Part shown: positions 26,233 to 34,565 of the stretch, one piece after another | Position numbering within the stretch: position 1 is the stretch's first letter | How the letters are laid out: every line of letters starts with the position of its first letter | NCBI GenBank assembly: GCA_964554665.1 | Contig: CAZKPP010000012.1 | Location: 1 to 41,362, forward strand | DNA length: 41,362 nt | Direction of reading: 5' to 3' | Source of the DNA: UBA3263 sp964554665 | GTDB lineage: Bacteria; Bacteroidota; Bacteroidia; Bacteroidales; Muribaculaceae | The notes under the pieces: model-generated | Told to the model about the DNA's origin: nothing | Database searches by the model: none | Seen by the model: the letters and a program-made list of their open reading frames with translations, nothing else | Position numbers and translations under genes: made by a program

Positions 26233-26263
26233 CAAAGTTACAACTTTTTTCGAAATTCCCCAA
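26233..26263 (-). promoter_or_regulatory. Promoter of the dxr-to-ClC operon
   Basis: On the minus strand TTG (26263-26261), a 20-base spacer and TAACTTTG (26240-26233) precede the dxr ATG by 9 bases, implying a very short leader. Confidence 0.75.
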
Positions 26264-26327
26264 CTATTTTTTGTTGTGGTTTGTTATATAGTTATAAAAA
26301 TTTAAATCATTTCTAACTATTTATCGT

Positions 26328-26876
26328 ATGAAAAAATTATTTGTAACCCTGTTTATGGCTGCTGCAGCAGTCATCGGCGCTCAAGCACAAGAAGTCACTG
26401 TCAGCTACGGCGCTTACACTCAAATGGATGCAATGAACTGCCACAAAGGCTTTTCCGATGTAAATACCGCATGGGGCGGCGTTAACTTCGGCCTCTATCT
26501 TCCGGTAGTGAAGGGCATTAAGGTCGGCCCCAGCTATTCATACTCCAGCGCGTTCACTCCCGCTTCGGCCTACGAAATTCCCGGTCTTGGCACCTACGAC
26601 CTCAAGAGCAAGGTCGGCTACCACACCATTCTTCTTAACGTTAAGGCCGACTATTATCAGAACTCTATTGTGAAACTCTATGGCCACGCCGGCGTAGGTA
26701 TCACCATTTCCCACATGATGCCGAAATACCTCGAATCTTACAACAAAGGCTACTTCGCATTCCAGGTATCACCCATCGGTGCTGAAGTTCAGTTCATGCC
26801 CCACGCCGCAATTTTCGGCGAACTCGGTTTCGGTGCCCAGGGCCTGATTCAAGTCGGCGCTAAATATAACTTCTAA
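26328..26876 (+). CDS. Small outer-membrane beta-barrel protein
   Basis: A 182-residue exported protein. Residues 1-20 form a signal peptide ending AQA before Q. The rest alternates hydrophobic and polar residues in short strands with Gly/Tyr/Phe-rich turns and ends in KYNF, the terminal-aromatic signature of barrels inserted by the BAM machinery. The size suits an 8-strand OmpA/OmpX-like barrel. Function is unknown. It is transcribed alone, divergent from dxr; no good TAnnTTTG match is seen in the 92-base gap upstream. Confidence 0.8.
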   Translation: MKKLFVTLFMAAAAVIGAQAQEVTVSYGAYTQMDAMNCHKGFSDVNTAWGGVNFGLYLPVVKGIKVGPSYSYSSAFTPASAYEIPGLGTYDLKSKVGYHTILLNVKADYYQNSIVKLYGHAGVGITISHMMPKYLESYNKGYFAFQVSPIGAEVQFMPHAAIFGELGFGAQGLIQVGAKYNF

Positions 26877-26891
26877 CGAGGTTTATCCTCG
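26877..26891 (+). terminator. Possible weak terminator after the barrel gene
   Basis: CGAGG-TTTAT-CCTCG begins right after the stop and is followed by CTCCTGTTCCTCC, which has few Ts. The 5-base-pair stem is short, so this is tentative. Confidence 0.35.
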
Positions 26892-26924
26892 CTCCTGTTC
26901 CTCCTGTTCTCCTGTCTATAAATT

Positions 26925-27881
26925 TCAGGTGGACAGGAGTTTCAATGAATATACCGGATAGGCTATGCCGCGGCCTCCGAGGCCCGCTTTCTGGTGGTGG
27001 AGGCCGGCGTTGAGAATCAAGCCACCCTGTTCGTTGCTCGTGCCGAAGTCAAAATATCGGCGAGCAGCGAATTCTTTGTTTATTAAATAGTTGAACAAGA
27101 ATGCCAAGGCGCCGTTGCTGCGTCCGTCGGCAGTGGAGGCGATGTATTGGCTATGGGCAACGATGCCGGTATCGTAAACGCACACGGCAGCGTCGGCAAT
27201 CCCCGCGCGCCCGCACAGGAAGAAACGGATATTCTGCGGAAAACGGTTGCGCAAAAGCTGCAGTTCTGCGGCGCTATGCACCGCGCAGGTGTTATGGCGC
27301 TCGTTCAAGCAGCTGTTAACCATATCAATCACCTCTGCGGCAATTTCAGTTTCCCAAACGGTGTAGCCAAGCCCTGTAGCGCGCTTGAGGTTACGCGTTT
27401 GCTGGGAATTGAATCCGGAATTGTCGGCCATAAGTATTGCCGACGAAAGCTGCACCGACTCCTGTTTGGCGCCGAAGCGGAAAAGGACATAAATATCTTC
27501 TTCGGCCGGCAAGGAGTGGTAAATATGCGGAACCGGCTTATAAACAACCTCTTCAAACCCCTCGGAACGCAAAAACCGAGTCCAACAGTCGAAAAGGGCA
27601 AGCATGTCGTCGCCGTCGAAATGACTTTTGGGTGTGAGCCAACCGCCGTATGTGAGCCCTTGATGCGAATATAGCGTCGGCCCCACCCTGTTTGCGGGAA
27701 GCAGCGCGCCAACCTTATCGCCCCGCAGGGCAATCAGGCTGAAATCCTCAAACCGGTCGGAATGATAGTCCATGTAGCCGCGCAGGTGAAGAAACGTGCC
27801 CTGGCGCGACTCGTCGACGAAACGGTCCCAAGCCGGAGCATCTTCGGGGGTATAGCGGCGTATGGTCCACTCGGAATTCAT
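26925..27881 (-). CDS. GNAT/FemAB-like acyltransferase
   Basis: A 318-residue protein resembling the FemAB/CelD (BioF2-like) acyltransferase group. RNLKRATGLGYTV (about 162-174) matches the R-N-x-x-x-A-x-x-x-G motif, and YFDFGTSNEQGGL followed by HHQKAGLGG near the C-terminus matches the second half of the double GNAT fold. Relatives add amino acids or acyl groups to peptidoglycan, polysaccharide or lipids; the substrate is unknown here. It is the last gene of a five-gene unit and overlaps the HAD gene by 4 bases. Confidence 0.75.
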   Translation of the reverse strand: MNSEWTIRRYTPEDAPAWDRFVDESRQGTFLHLRGYMDYHSDRFEDFSLIALRGDKVGALLPANRVGPTLYSHQGLTYGGWLTPKSHFDGDDMLALFDCWTRFLRSEGFEEVVYKPVPHIYHSLPAEEDIYVLFRFGAKQESVQLSSAILMADNSGFNSQQTRNLKRATGLGYTVWETEIAAEVIDMVNSCLNERHNTCAVHSAAELQLLRNRFPQNIRFFLCGRAGIADAAVCVYDTGIVAHSQYIASTADGRSNGALAFLFNYLINKEFAARRYFDFGTSNEQGGLILNAGLHHQKAGLGGRGIAYPVYSLKLLST

Positions 27882-28498
27882 AGCGATTTGAAAACCTCGC
27901 GGATATTATTGAACGTAAAATTTGCTTCGGGAGCAATGGTATCCAATGGCAAGGTGGTTGTCAGCCCCCAAACCTCGCAACCGGCGGCGCGGCCGGCGCG
28001 GATTCCTTGCAGGGAATCTTCAACAACTACGCATTTCGAGGGCTCTTTGCCCAACATTTTTGCCGCCAGCAGATAGCCCTCGGGGTCAGGTTTGCCGCGG
28101 CTGACCATCGAGCCGTTGATAACGGCCGCAAAACGCGGCAGAAAATCGGGATACTGACGCTCAAGCTGCGCCATTTTTTCGGGATTTGACGATGTTACGA
28201 GAGCAGCCGGAATGCCGCGCTGACTCAGAAGATTGAGCAAATCTATAGCGCCGTCAAACATCGGATACTCCAAATGTGAATCGAAGTCGAGAATGCGGGC
28301 CATGATGTCGTCGCGTTCCTCGGGCTTAAACAACTTCATGATTGAGCCGAGGGTCGTGCCCTTGATTGCGTGGGCAAAGTCGGGAATGCCTGTCGGATAA
28401 AGAGCCTCGGTCACATCCCAAAACCGGGTGTAGAGATTCTCGGAGTCAATCAGCACTCCGTCGAGGTCAAACAATATGGCGTCGGGATTATTATTCAT
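27878..28498 (-). CDS. HAD-superfamily phosphatase/phosphoglucomutase-like protein
   Basis: A 206-residue HAD hydrolase. Motif I is FDLDGVLIDSE (nucleophile D11, acid D13), motif II is the serine in VTSSNPEKM, motif III is the lysine in KPDPEGYLLAA, and motif IV is VVEDSLQGI. The small helical cap places it with the beta-phosphoglucomutase/phosphoglycolate phosphatase-like group. The substrate cannot be assigned. It overlaps the U32 gene by 8 bases and the acyltransferase gene by 4. Confidence 0.88.
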   Translation of the reverse strand: MNNNPDAILFDLDGVLIDSENLYTRFWDVTEALYPTGIPDFAHAIKGTTLGSIMKLFKPEERDDIMARILDFDSHLEYPMFDGAIDLLNLLSQRGIPAALVTSSNPEKMAQLERQYPDFLPRFAAVINGSMVSRGKPDPEGYLLAAKMLGKEPSKCVVVEDSLQGIRAGRAAGCEVWGLTTTLPLDTIAPEANFTFNNIREVFKSL

Positions 28499-29732
28499 TT
28501 TTCTCCCAGAGATATAGACGGTCGGACAGGCGCACCTTTTCGGGAACCTTTATGGCAAAGACCTGGCCCTTGACAGCCTTGGCAGCCGGACCGGAATCAA
28601 GATGTATTTCTGCGATAGTGGTTATCAGCGCGCCGGTGGTCGGACCGATAATAACGATTTCGTCGCCAACGTTTATCTCACCGGCTTCGACTAAAAACTC
28701 GCCCACGCCCAGGCGCGAAAAATATTTGGTGCAGCGAGCGCAATAGCGCTTGGTGCGCGTGGCCGACGAACCGTAGTGGCCGCTCCACTCGCCCAGACGC
28801 TGGCCGAGATAGTAGCCATCCCAGAATCCGCGGTTGAAAATGCGGGCCAGACGTTCGTCCCACACCTTGACTTTGTCGCCGTCGTAGGTGCCGGCACATA
28901 TAGCTTCCAGAGCTTCGGAATAGCAGCTAACCGCCTCACTCACATACTCGGGGCCACGTGCGCGCCCTTCGATTTTAAACACCCTCACTCCGGCTTCAAC
29001 CATGCGGTCGAGGAAATGAATGGTTTTCATATCTTTGGGCGACATTATATATTGGTCGTCGATTTCGAGTTGATCGCCTGTTTCGCGGTCGGTAACGGTG
29101 TAGCCCCGGCGGCAGATCTGTGCGCACGCGCCGCGGTTGGCGGAGCTGTTGCGCTCGTGCAGGCTCAGGTAGCATTTGCCTGAAACCGCCATGCAGAGAG
29201 CGCCGTGGCAAAACATTTCAATTTTCACCGGCTCCCCTTTGGGCCCGGTTATAGGGTCGGTTTCAATGGCTTTGTGAATCTCCGCAACCTGGTCGAGATT
29301 AAGCTCGCGGGCAAGCACCACGGTGTCGGCCCACTGGGCATAAAACCTGGCTGACTCGGTGTTCGATATATTGGCTTGAGTTGAAATGTGGACCTCTACC
29401 CCGCGGCTCCGGGCATAGGTTATCGCGGCAATATCCGCAGCAATAATCGCAGAAATGCCCGCATCGGCCGCCGCGTCGACTATCGAGCGCATTACCGGCA
29501 GGTCGGCATCATACATTATTGTATTAACTGTCAGATAGGTCTTGACGCCATGTTCGCTACACTCCGCAGCGATGGAACTCAAATCGTCGATAGTGAAATT
29601 CACCGCGGCCCGCGAACGCATGTTCAGGCCCTGAATGCCAAAATAAACCGCATCGGCGCCCGCCTTGATGGCGGCCCTGAGCGATTCCCACGAGCCCACG
29701 GGGGCCATTATTTCAAAGTCACTGCGCTGCAT
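28491..29732 (-). CDS. Peptidase U32-family protein (RNA hydroxylation type)
   Basis: A 413-residue U32 protein. The N-terminal TIM-barrel-like part starts MAPVGSWESLRAAIKAGADAVYFG. A cysteine cluster (C175, C180, C187, C203, C207, within CHGALC and GACAQICRRGY) probably holds an iron-sulfur site. E. coli relatives RlhA and TrhP are linked to hydroxylation of 23S rRNA or tRNA uridine/cytidine rather than to peptidase activity, so an RNA role is more likely than proteolysis. Its start overlaps the end of the T9SS gene by 14 bases. Confidence 0.88.
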   Translation of the reverse strand: MQRSDFEIMAPVGSWESLRAAIKAGADAVYFGIQGLNMRSRAAVNFTIDDLSSIAAECSEHGVKTYLTVNTIMYDADLPVMRSIVDAAADAGISAIIAADIAAITYARSRGVEVHISTQANISNTESARFYAQWADTVVLARELNLDQVAEIHKAIETDPITGPKGEPVKIEMFCHGALCMAVSGKCYLSLHERNSSANRGACAQICRRGYTVTDRETGDQLEIDDQYIMSPKDMKTIHFLDRMVEAGVRVFKIEGRARGPEYVSEAVSCYSEALEAICAGTYDGDKVKVWDERLARIFNRGFWDGYYLGQRLGEWSGHYGSSATRTKRYCARCTKYFSRLGVGEFLVEAGEINVGDEIVIIGPTTGALITTIAEIHLDSGPAAKAVKGQVFAIKVPEKVRLSDRLYLWEKNE

Positions 29733-31038
29733 TTACGTCGGTTTTCTTATATCCGATAATGTTGATATCGCCGGAGAGTTTATAGTTTTTGCCGTCGGCG
29801 CCGGTTGCACGCACAACGTAGAAATACACGCCCGAAGGAGCTACCTTGCCGCCGATTTTGCCATCCCAGCCTTGCCACGGTTCGGTAAGGTGGGCCAACT
29901 GTCGGCCCGAGCGGTCAAAAATCCGGCAATCGAATTCAACTATGCTTTTGTAACTGACTTTCCACTCATCGTTTACGCCTTCAGACGCGCCGGGCGAGAA
30001 GGCATTGGGGCACTTCAGCATCGACTCGCCGATGGAAACGGTGTAGACGTCGCTTTCGGCCTCGCAACTGCCGTTGGCGTTAGCAACGAGCAGGCGCACG
30101 TAGGTAGTGCCCTGTTCGCGGAACGTATAAGTGAACTCAAGGTCGGAATAGCGAACGAACGTTTGGTTAAACTCAGGGTCACGGGCAAGTTCCCATTCAT
30201 GGTAAAGCGCGCCGTCGGTAACCGCCGACGAAAAGGTTATTTCAGCCGGGCCGGAACCGCCGAGAGCAGCATCTACCTTAACTTCATTGTCGTTGTCGCG
30301 CTCTTGCTGCACAGCTCGTGTCTGACACTCTACGGCAACCGGGTCGACTGCGGGCGACGATACCTCGGAGTCGCGGCCCCAAACCCGCGTGAAACGGTCG
30401 CCGGACAAGGTATAGGTTGTTTGGCAAAGCGCCGGCGGGCAATATAGGCTGCTCGAAATCGACGAAAGCGTCTGCGTCTTTTCAACCTGGTCGTAGACAA
30501 ACTCTTCGGAGTTAAATTCCAGGGTGTTATAGGTCAGAGTAAATTCGCGGTTAACCTCCAGCGGCTGACCGTTGATGCCATAATAAGGTATTGGGCCGGC
30601 TGAACCCGTAAAGTCGAGCCACGTCGTTGAACAATCGGTCTGATCGGAAAGAGTCAGCGAGGTCAGCACCGGCTCGTAGGCCGAATAGTCAACAATCCAA
30701 AAGAAATAATTCGTTGTTCCATCGGCAACTATGTAGCCCATGTTGCCCTCAAGATTCGTGAGGGTGCTCACACGCCCCGACTGCGTCGAAGCCACAGGCT
30801 CGGCATAGCCGCCGCCAAGCGCCGAATAGCGCTGCCAGCTCACGGTAGAGCCCGTTTGAGATTCAAAGCGAACGCTGACGCCGCGCAAATCGCTCAACAC
30901 ATAAACCTTGGTCAACCCCGAAGAGGCCGGGGCATCAACAGCTATGGCCTGCAACGGATTGCCGCGAAAAGTCAGTTCAGCGGCAGCAGACGTAAGCGAC
31001 GTTAAAAGTAACAGTAAAAAGAGTCTTAGCGATGACAT
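29719..31038 (-). CDS. Secreted protein with T9SS type B (gliding-motility-associated) C-terminal domain
   Basis: A 439-residue exported protein. Residues 1-20 form a signal peptide (SSLRLFLLLLLTSLTSAAA). The middle is beta-rich with an Ig/PKD-like segment (VTDGALYHEWELARDPEF). The last 80 or so residues match the type B signal: CPNAFSPGASEGVNDEWK, then FDCRIFDRSGRQL, WDGKIGGKVAPSGVYFY and SGDINIIG. Proteins with this domain are exported by the type IX system. The ATG at 31038 is preferred over a TTG two codons upstream. It overlaps the upstream HU/SPOR gene by 13 bases and the U32 gene by 14. Confidence 0.9.
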   Translation of the reverse strand: MSSLRLFLLLLLTSLTSAAAELTFRGNPLQAIAVDAPASSGLTKVYVLSDLRGVSVRFESQTGSTVSWQRYSALGGGYAEPVASTQSGRVSTLTNLEGNMGYIVADGTTNYFFWIVDYSAYEPVLTSLTLSDQTDCSTTWLDFTGSAGPIPYYGINGQPLEVNREFTLTYNTLEFNSEEFVYDQVEKTQTLSSISSSLYCPPALCQTTYTLSGDRFTRVWGRDSEVSSPAVDPVAVECQTRAVQQERDNDNEVKVDAALGGSGPAEITFSSAVTDGALYHEWELARDPEFNQTFVRYSDLEFTYTFREQGTTYVRLLVANANGSCEAESDVYTVSIGESMLKCPNAFSPGASEGVNDEWKVSYKSIVEFDCRIFDRSGRQLAHLTEPWQGWDGKIGGKVAPSGVYFYVVRATGADGKNYKLSGDINIIGYKKTDVNAAQ

Positions 31039-31946
31039 ACCCAAGAATCGGGAAAACGCGCGGCAAAACCGCTGATTTTATCGGCGGCAGCACGAGCGCT
31101 TTCAGGGGTATCGCCCTGAGCGGCGTAAACGCGATAACGGCCGTCGCTCTGTATGTATTGTAAACCCAAACCGGACTCGGCAATAAACTCCGACGCTTTC
31201 TGCGCCGTAGGCAGCGAAGCCACAACCACCACATAGGGTTGGTCTACCTCGGGCTCGGTAATAACCATGCCCGGCTCTGCAGCATAAGCAAGATTGAGTT
31301 CCAGACCTGCGGGAATGGCAAGCGGCTCGATAACCTCAGGCTCGGGAGCCGTAAAGGTCGGGGCCGCCAGCGACGCATGCTGGGCGGTAGTTATGTCGAT
31401 AGGCGTTGACAAGGCGAATCCGATAAGGCTCAAAACGCACGCCACTGCAGCCACACGCAGCCAGCGCAAGCGCAGCGGAACCCTCACCACCGCAACCGCG
31501 CGCTCGGGTTCGGCAGCAACGTTGCGAACAACCTCGAAGGCCGGGACCGACGGAGCGATATGCAGCGACGGGGCAGGCAGCGTCCAGGCCCGCTCAGGCA
31601 CGAACTCCAGCCTACCGCCGGAGCGACGCTGCAGAAGGCCTACGTGCGATAGCTGCACGGCGCCCTCGTTGCGCAAACGGCGCTGCAACAGGGCCGACTC
31701 CGCGGCCACGCGTTCGCGGGCTTGCTCAAACGATATTTTCAAGCGCCGGCTAACCGACGAGGCAAGCAATCCGTCATCGTAGGTAAGGGCCGGATTAAAC
31801 GAAATTTCACGCGCCGGAGCAGTCAGCACACCATTGGCCAGCGTCGCCTCGCGGCGCGTAGCCACAAAAGCGCCCACGCCGGGAACAACGACACAGTCAT
31901 TGCGGCGTAAAAGCGTAGTAATGTGCAAACTAAGATTATCGGTCAT
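31026..31946 (-). CDS. HU-like domain plus SPOR domain membrane protein
   Basis: A 306-residue protein. The N-terminal 110 or so residues resemble the HU-like (CCDC81-type) domain found in Bacteroidota (CVVVPGVGAFVA followed by ISFNPALTYDDGLLA). One membrane helix lies at about 164-182 (LRVAAVACVLSLIGFAL). After a proline-rich linker, residues 235-306 form a SPOR-like peptidoglycan-binding repeat (YVVVVASLPTAQKASEFI ... YRVYAAQG). The layout suggests an inner-membrane protein with a cytoplasmic HU-like head and a periplasmic domain that binds denuded glycan, perhaps at the septum. It heads the five-gene unit. Confidence 0.85.
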   Translation of the reverse strand: MTDNLSLHITTLLRRNDCVVVPGVGAFVATRREATLANGVLTAPAREISFNPALTYDDGLLASSVSRRLKISFEQARERVAAESALLQRRLRNEGAVQLSHVGLLQRRSGGRLEFVPERAWTLPAPSLHIAPSVPAFEVVRNVAAEPERAVAVVRVPLRLRWLRVAAVACVLSLIGFALSTPIDITTAQHASLAAPTFTAPEPEVIEPLAIPAGLELNLAYAAEPGMVITEPEVDQPYVVVVASLPTAQKASEFIAESGLGLQYIQSDGRYRVYAAQGDTPESARAAADKISGFAARFPDSWVCHR

Positions 31947-31971
31947 TAAAATTTCGCATTAGTATGGACTG

Positions 31972-32002
31972 CAAAGTTAACAAAAAAATCGAAACTCTCC
32001 AA
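31972..32002 (-). promoter_or_regulatory. Promoter of the HU/SPOR operon
   Basis: On the minus strand TTG (32002-32000), a 20-base spacer and TAACTTTG (31979-31972) lie 25 bases before the ATG. The -33 end lies in the left arm of a palindrome shared with the divergent promoter. Confidence 0.75.
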
Positions 32003-32067
32003 CTTTCCCCCCACCATTTTTTCCCAATTTCAATCTCGCCGGTTAAATTGTTGGTGGGGGTTGGAGA
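31996..32067. repeat. Interrupted palindrome between divergent promoters
   Basis: Outer arms TCTCCAAC (31996-32003) and GTTGGAGA (32060-32067), and inner arms CCCCCACCA (32008-32016) and TGGTGGGGG (32052-32060), are exact reverse complements around a centre near 32033. The left side has a 4-base offset between arms. Both divergent promoters have their -33 TTG in these arms. Confidence 0.8.
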
Positions 32068-32091
32068 TTTGCGGGGGATTTAGTAACTTTG
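32061..32091 (+). promoter_or_regulatory. Promoter of the carbonic anhydrase gene
   Basis: TTG (32061-32063), a 20-base spacer and TAACTTTG (32084-32091) precede the ATG at 32121 by 29 bases. Confidence 0.75.
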
Positions 32092-32120
32092 TGGCAAAAG
32101 TTTAACAAATCTATTCCGCT

Positions 32121-32663
32121 ATGATTGACGAAATATTAAAGCATAACAAGGATTTTGTGGCCACTTGCAAGTATAAGGATTATGCCACATCGAAGTTCCC
32201 GGATAAAAAAATCGCTATCGTCACCTGCATGGATACGCGCCTGGTTGAGCTGCTGCCCGCAGCCCTGGGCATACGCAACGGCGACGTTAAGATGATTAAA
32301 AATGCCGGTGGCGTAATCACCAACCCCTTCGACTCGACAATGCGCTCGCTCTTGGTTGCCATCTACGAGTTGGGAGTCAACGAAATTATGGTCATAGGTC
32401 ACACCGGCTGCGGAGTTCAGGGCATGGACGCCAAACACATGCTCCATCTTATGCGCGAACGCGGCGTAAGCGAGGAACACATCACTCTGATGCGCCATTG
32501 CGGCATCGACCTCGACACATGGCTCCACGGCTTCGACGACACCGCCGATGCTGTCCACGAAACCGTAGACCTGATTGCCAACCACCCGCTGATGGCCCCC
32601 GACGTGCGCGTTGCCGGCTATTTGATGGACTCGGAAACGGGGCTGCTTACGCCCCTCGACTAA
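32121..32663 (+). CDS. Beta-class carbonic anhydrase
   Basis: A 180-residue enzyme that interconverts CO2 and bicarbonate. Zinc ligands are C36 (CMDTR, with the D38-R40 dyad), H94 and C97 (HTGCG). Its length and the MDTR form fit the smaller beta-class enzymes. In a succinate-producing anaerobe, bicarbonate feeds PEP carboxykinase-type carboxylation upstream of fumarate reductase; that link to frdCAB is inference. Its stop is directly next to the stop of the convergent ccsBA gene, with no base between. Confidence 0.93.
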   Translation: MIDEILKHNKDFVATCKYKDYATSKFPDKKIAIVTCMDTRLVELLPAALGIRNGDVKMIKNAGGVITNPFDSTMRSLLVAIYELGVNEIMVIGHTGCGVQGMDAKHMLHLMRERGVSEEHITLMRHCGIDLDTWLHGFDDTADAVHETVDLIANHPLMAPDVRVAGYLMDSETGLLTPLD

Positions 32664-34559
32664 TCAGGCATAGGAGTGGAGGCCGCCCAACAGGTAGTTG
32701 ACGCCAAAATAAGTAAAAATAACTGTAACCAAAGCGAGCAACAGATAGATATGCAGCACCCTCTCGCGGCGAAAAAAGGCTAAATATCTGTTGCTCCAAT
32801 GGGCCGGCAGCGCGTAAACCAGCCACATTATCAGCGCGCACGTCTCCTTCGGGTCCCACCCCCAATATCTGCCCCAGGTTTGATTCGCCCAAACCGCCCC
32901 GATGAAGATTCCGACGCCTAAAAGACACACGGCCGGAATCAGCATCAGGCGGTTTATTACAGATAACTTACATCGCCGCTCCGCCGAACGCGAAAGCAGG
33001 GCAACAGCCGAGAGTATGGCCATCAGCAGAAACAACGCGTAGGCAATCATAACAACCATTACGTGAATCGACAGAAGCGGGCTGCTCAAAACCGGCATTA
33101 TGGCTCCGATGCGCGGCGAGTTTCCCCCCATAGCCGCCACAAACAGCGCCACCGAGGCCACAATCAGCAGACCGCCGCGCAGGGTCAGGTTGCGGCAAAC
33201 ACACGCGCCAACCAGCGCGGCCAACGCCATAAACATCATAGTTTCCGGGCCATTCGCCAGCGGAACATGGCCGCTAACCCACCAAAGCAGCCCCATGGCC
33301 AAACCGACATAAATCAGCAACAACCCGGCAGCAGCGGCACTGACAGCACCGAGCCACGCCGGCGCGCGAAGTAGCGACATAATCAACACCGCCAGCCCCA
33401 CCAATACAGCCACCGCGCCCGCGATTGCCGGCCGCACCGCCCGGTTATAGAGCCGCTCGGCGTTGACCTTGGCCTCGGACGGCAGGTCGGCCCCGGCGGC
33501 GTATTTTCTCTGCCCTTCGATGAGTCGAAAAATCTCCTCATTGGCCCGAATATTCTTGCCCTGACGCAGCAGCTCCTTAATATTTGTCATTGAGGTCTGC
33601 ATGAAGGTCCACTGCTCCAGCGACATCCCCGACGGGCGCCTCCCGGTCAGCGAAAGCCACTCGAAGTGGCCGTCGACAGTGCGGTAGGGATATATGCGGA
33701 AAATCTCGCCCGTGCCTATCCATTCAACCAAGGCGAGCCGCTCGGCCAGCTTCCGCTCCGCCTTGGTCGTTGGCCGGGCCGGCGGCGCTTTGAGTTCAGG
33801 ATGAAGTCTGAAATAATCGCTCTGCCATCGGTCGTAGTAAAACAGCCAGCCCGACAATATCTGCTCCGCTGTGTATCCCCGGTAGGTTTCGGCGCCATAG
33901 AGCGTAGTAGCAACGTCGCGCGCCAAGGTTTGCATCGGGCAAATCCGGTCGTTCCAATAAACCTGCACTTTGCCTAAATTCGCCGCCAGCGGCCGCTGCA
34001 TGGCCGGCAGTTCCCTCCCAGAAGTAACCGATGCCGCCCCGGCTGAAGTAAAAGCGAACAACATAGCCACGGCCACGAGCTTCCGATACTGCTTCAGTAG
34101 CGAGCGCCATGCAGTGCGTTTCTGAAAAAAGAATCCTATCATGCCGATGCCGAGCAGAATATAACCTGAATAGGTTATGGCAATTCCCGCTGGGTCATGG
34201 CTAATGGAAAAAACGGAAGTGCCGTCGCCTATGCCCGACTGATAGAAGCGCCAGCCGTCATACTCCCCCACCCTGTTCATCGCCACCGGAATCCTCAGTC
34301 CATTGATCTCGATTTCACTGCGAAAGTCCATAGGCGTGGTAGTTGCCGGATAGTAGATGATCTCCACGGAGTTAAGGCTCACCTCAAACGGAAACTCACC
34401 CCTCCCTGGGCCCGACGTTTTTTCAAACTGCGCCGTGGCCGGACGGTCAACGCCCAGCGTCAAAGTGCCTTGAACGCCAAAGAAATGAGTCACTACCGCC
34501 CCGACAAGAATAACTACCAAAGCAACGTGAATGAGAATTGTAAACGGCTGCTGCTTCAT
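32664..34559 (-). CDS. ccsBA: Fused ResB-CcsA cytochrome c assembly protein
   Basis: A 631-residue system II cytochrome c synthase that moves haem across the inner membrane and attaches it to CxxCH. The N-terminal ResB-like part has a first helix at about 7-27 (ILIHVALVVILVGAVVTHFFG), a beta-rich periplasmic part and a helix near 127-145. The C-terminal CcsA part has several helices and the haem-handling tryptophan-rich motif TWGRYWGWDPKET, with conserved histidines (VSGHVPLANGPE, LLSIHVMVV). It seems compact for a CcsBA fusion. It is 6 bases after the di-haem protein gene, which encodes a likely client. Confidence 0.92.
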   Translation of the reverse strand: MKQQPFTILIHVALVVILVGAVVTHFFGVQGTLTLGVDRPATAQFEKTSGPGRGEFPFEVSLNSVEIIYYPATTTPMDFRSEIEINGLRIPVAMNRVGEYDGWRFYQSGIGDGTSVFSISHDPAGIAITYSGYILLGIGMIGFFFQKRTAWRSLLKQYRKLVAVAMLFAFTSAGAASVTSGRELPAMQRPLAANLGKVQVYWNDRICPMQTLARDVATTLYGAETYRGYTAEQILSGWLFYYDRWQSDYFRLHPELKAPPARPTTKAERKLAERLALVEWIGTGEIFRIYPYRTVDGHFEWLSLTGRRPSGMSLEQWTFMQTSMTNIKELLRQGKNIRANEEIFRLIEGQRKYAAGADLPSEAKVNAERLYNRAVRPAIAGAVAVLVGLAVLIMSLLRAPAWLGAVSAAAAGLLLIYVGLAMGLLWWVSGHVPLANGPETMMFMALAALVGACVCRNLTLRGGLLIVASVALFVAAMGGNSPRIGAIMPVLSSPLLSIHVMVVMIAYALFLLMAILSAVALLSRSAERRCKLSVINRLMLIPAVCLLGVGIFIGAVWANQTWGRYWGWDPKETCALIMWLVYALPAHWSNRYLAFFRRERVLHIYLLLALVTVIFTYFGVNYLLGGLHSYA

Positions 34560-34565
34560 TGAAAA

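Noticed and set aside
26224..26235. TTG start giving dxr four extra residues
   Set aside because: The TTG is part of the TAACTTTG promoter box, so it cannot be in the mRNA made from that promoter.
26909..26939. CTCCTGTC/GACAGGAG inverted repeat at the end of the acyltransferase gene
   Set aside because: The 8-base arms enclose the stop codon and no T-run follows on either strand, so it is not a convincing terminator; nearby CTCCTGTTC direct repeats look like simple sequence.
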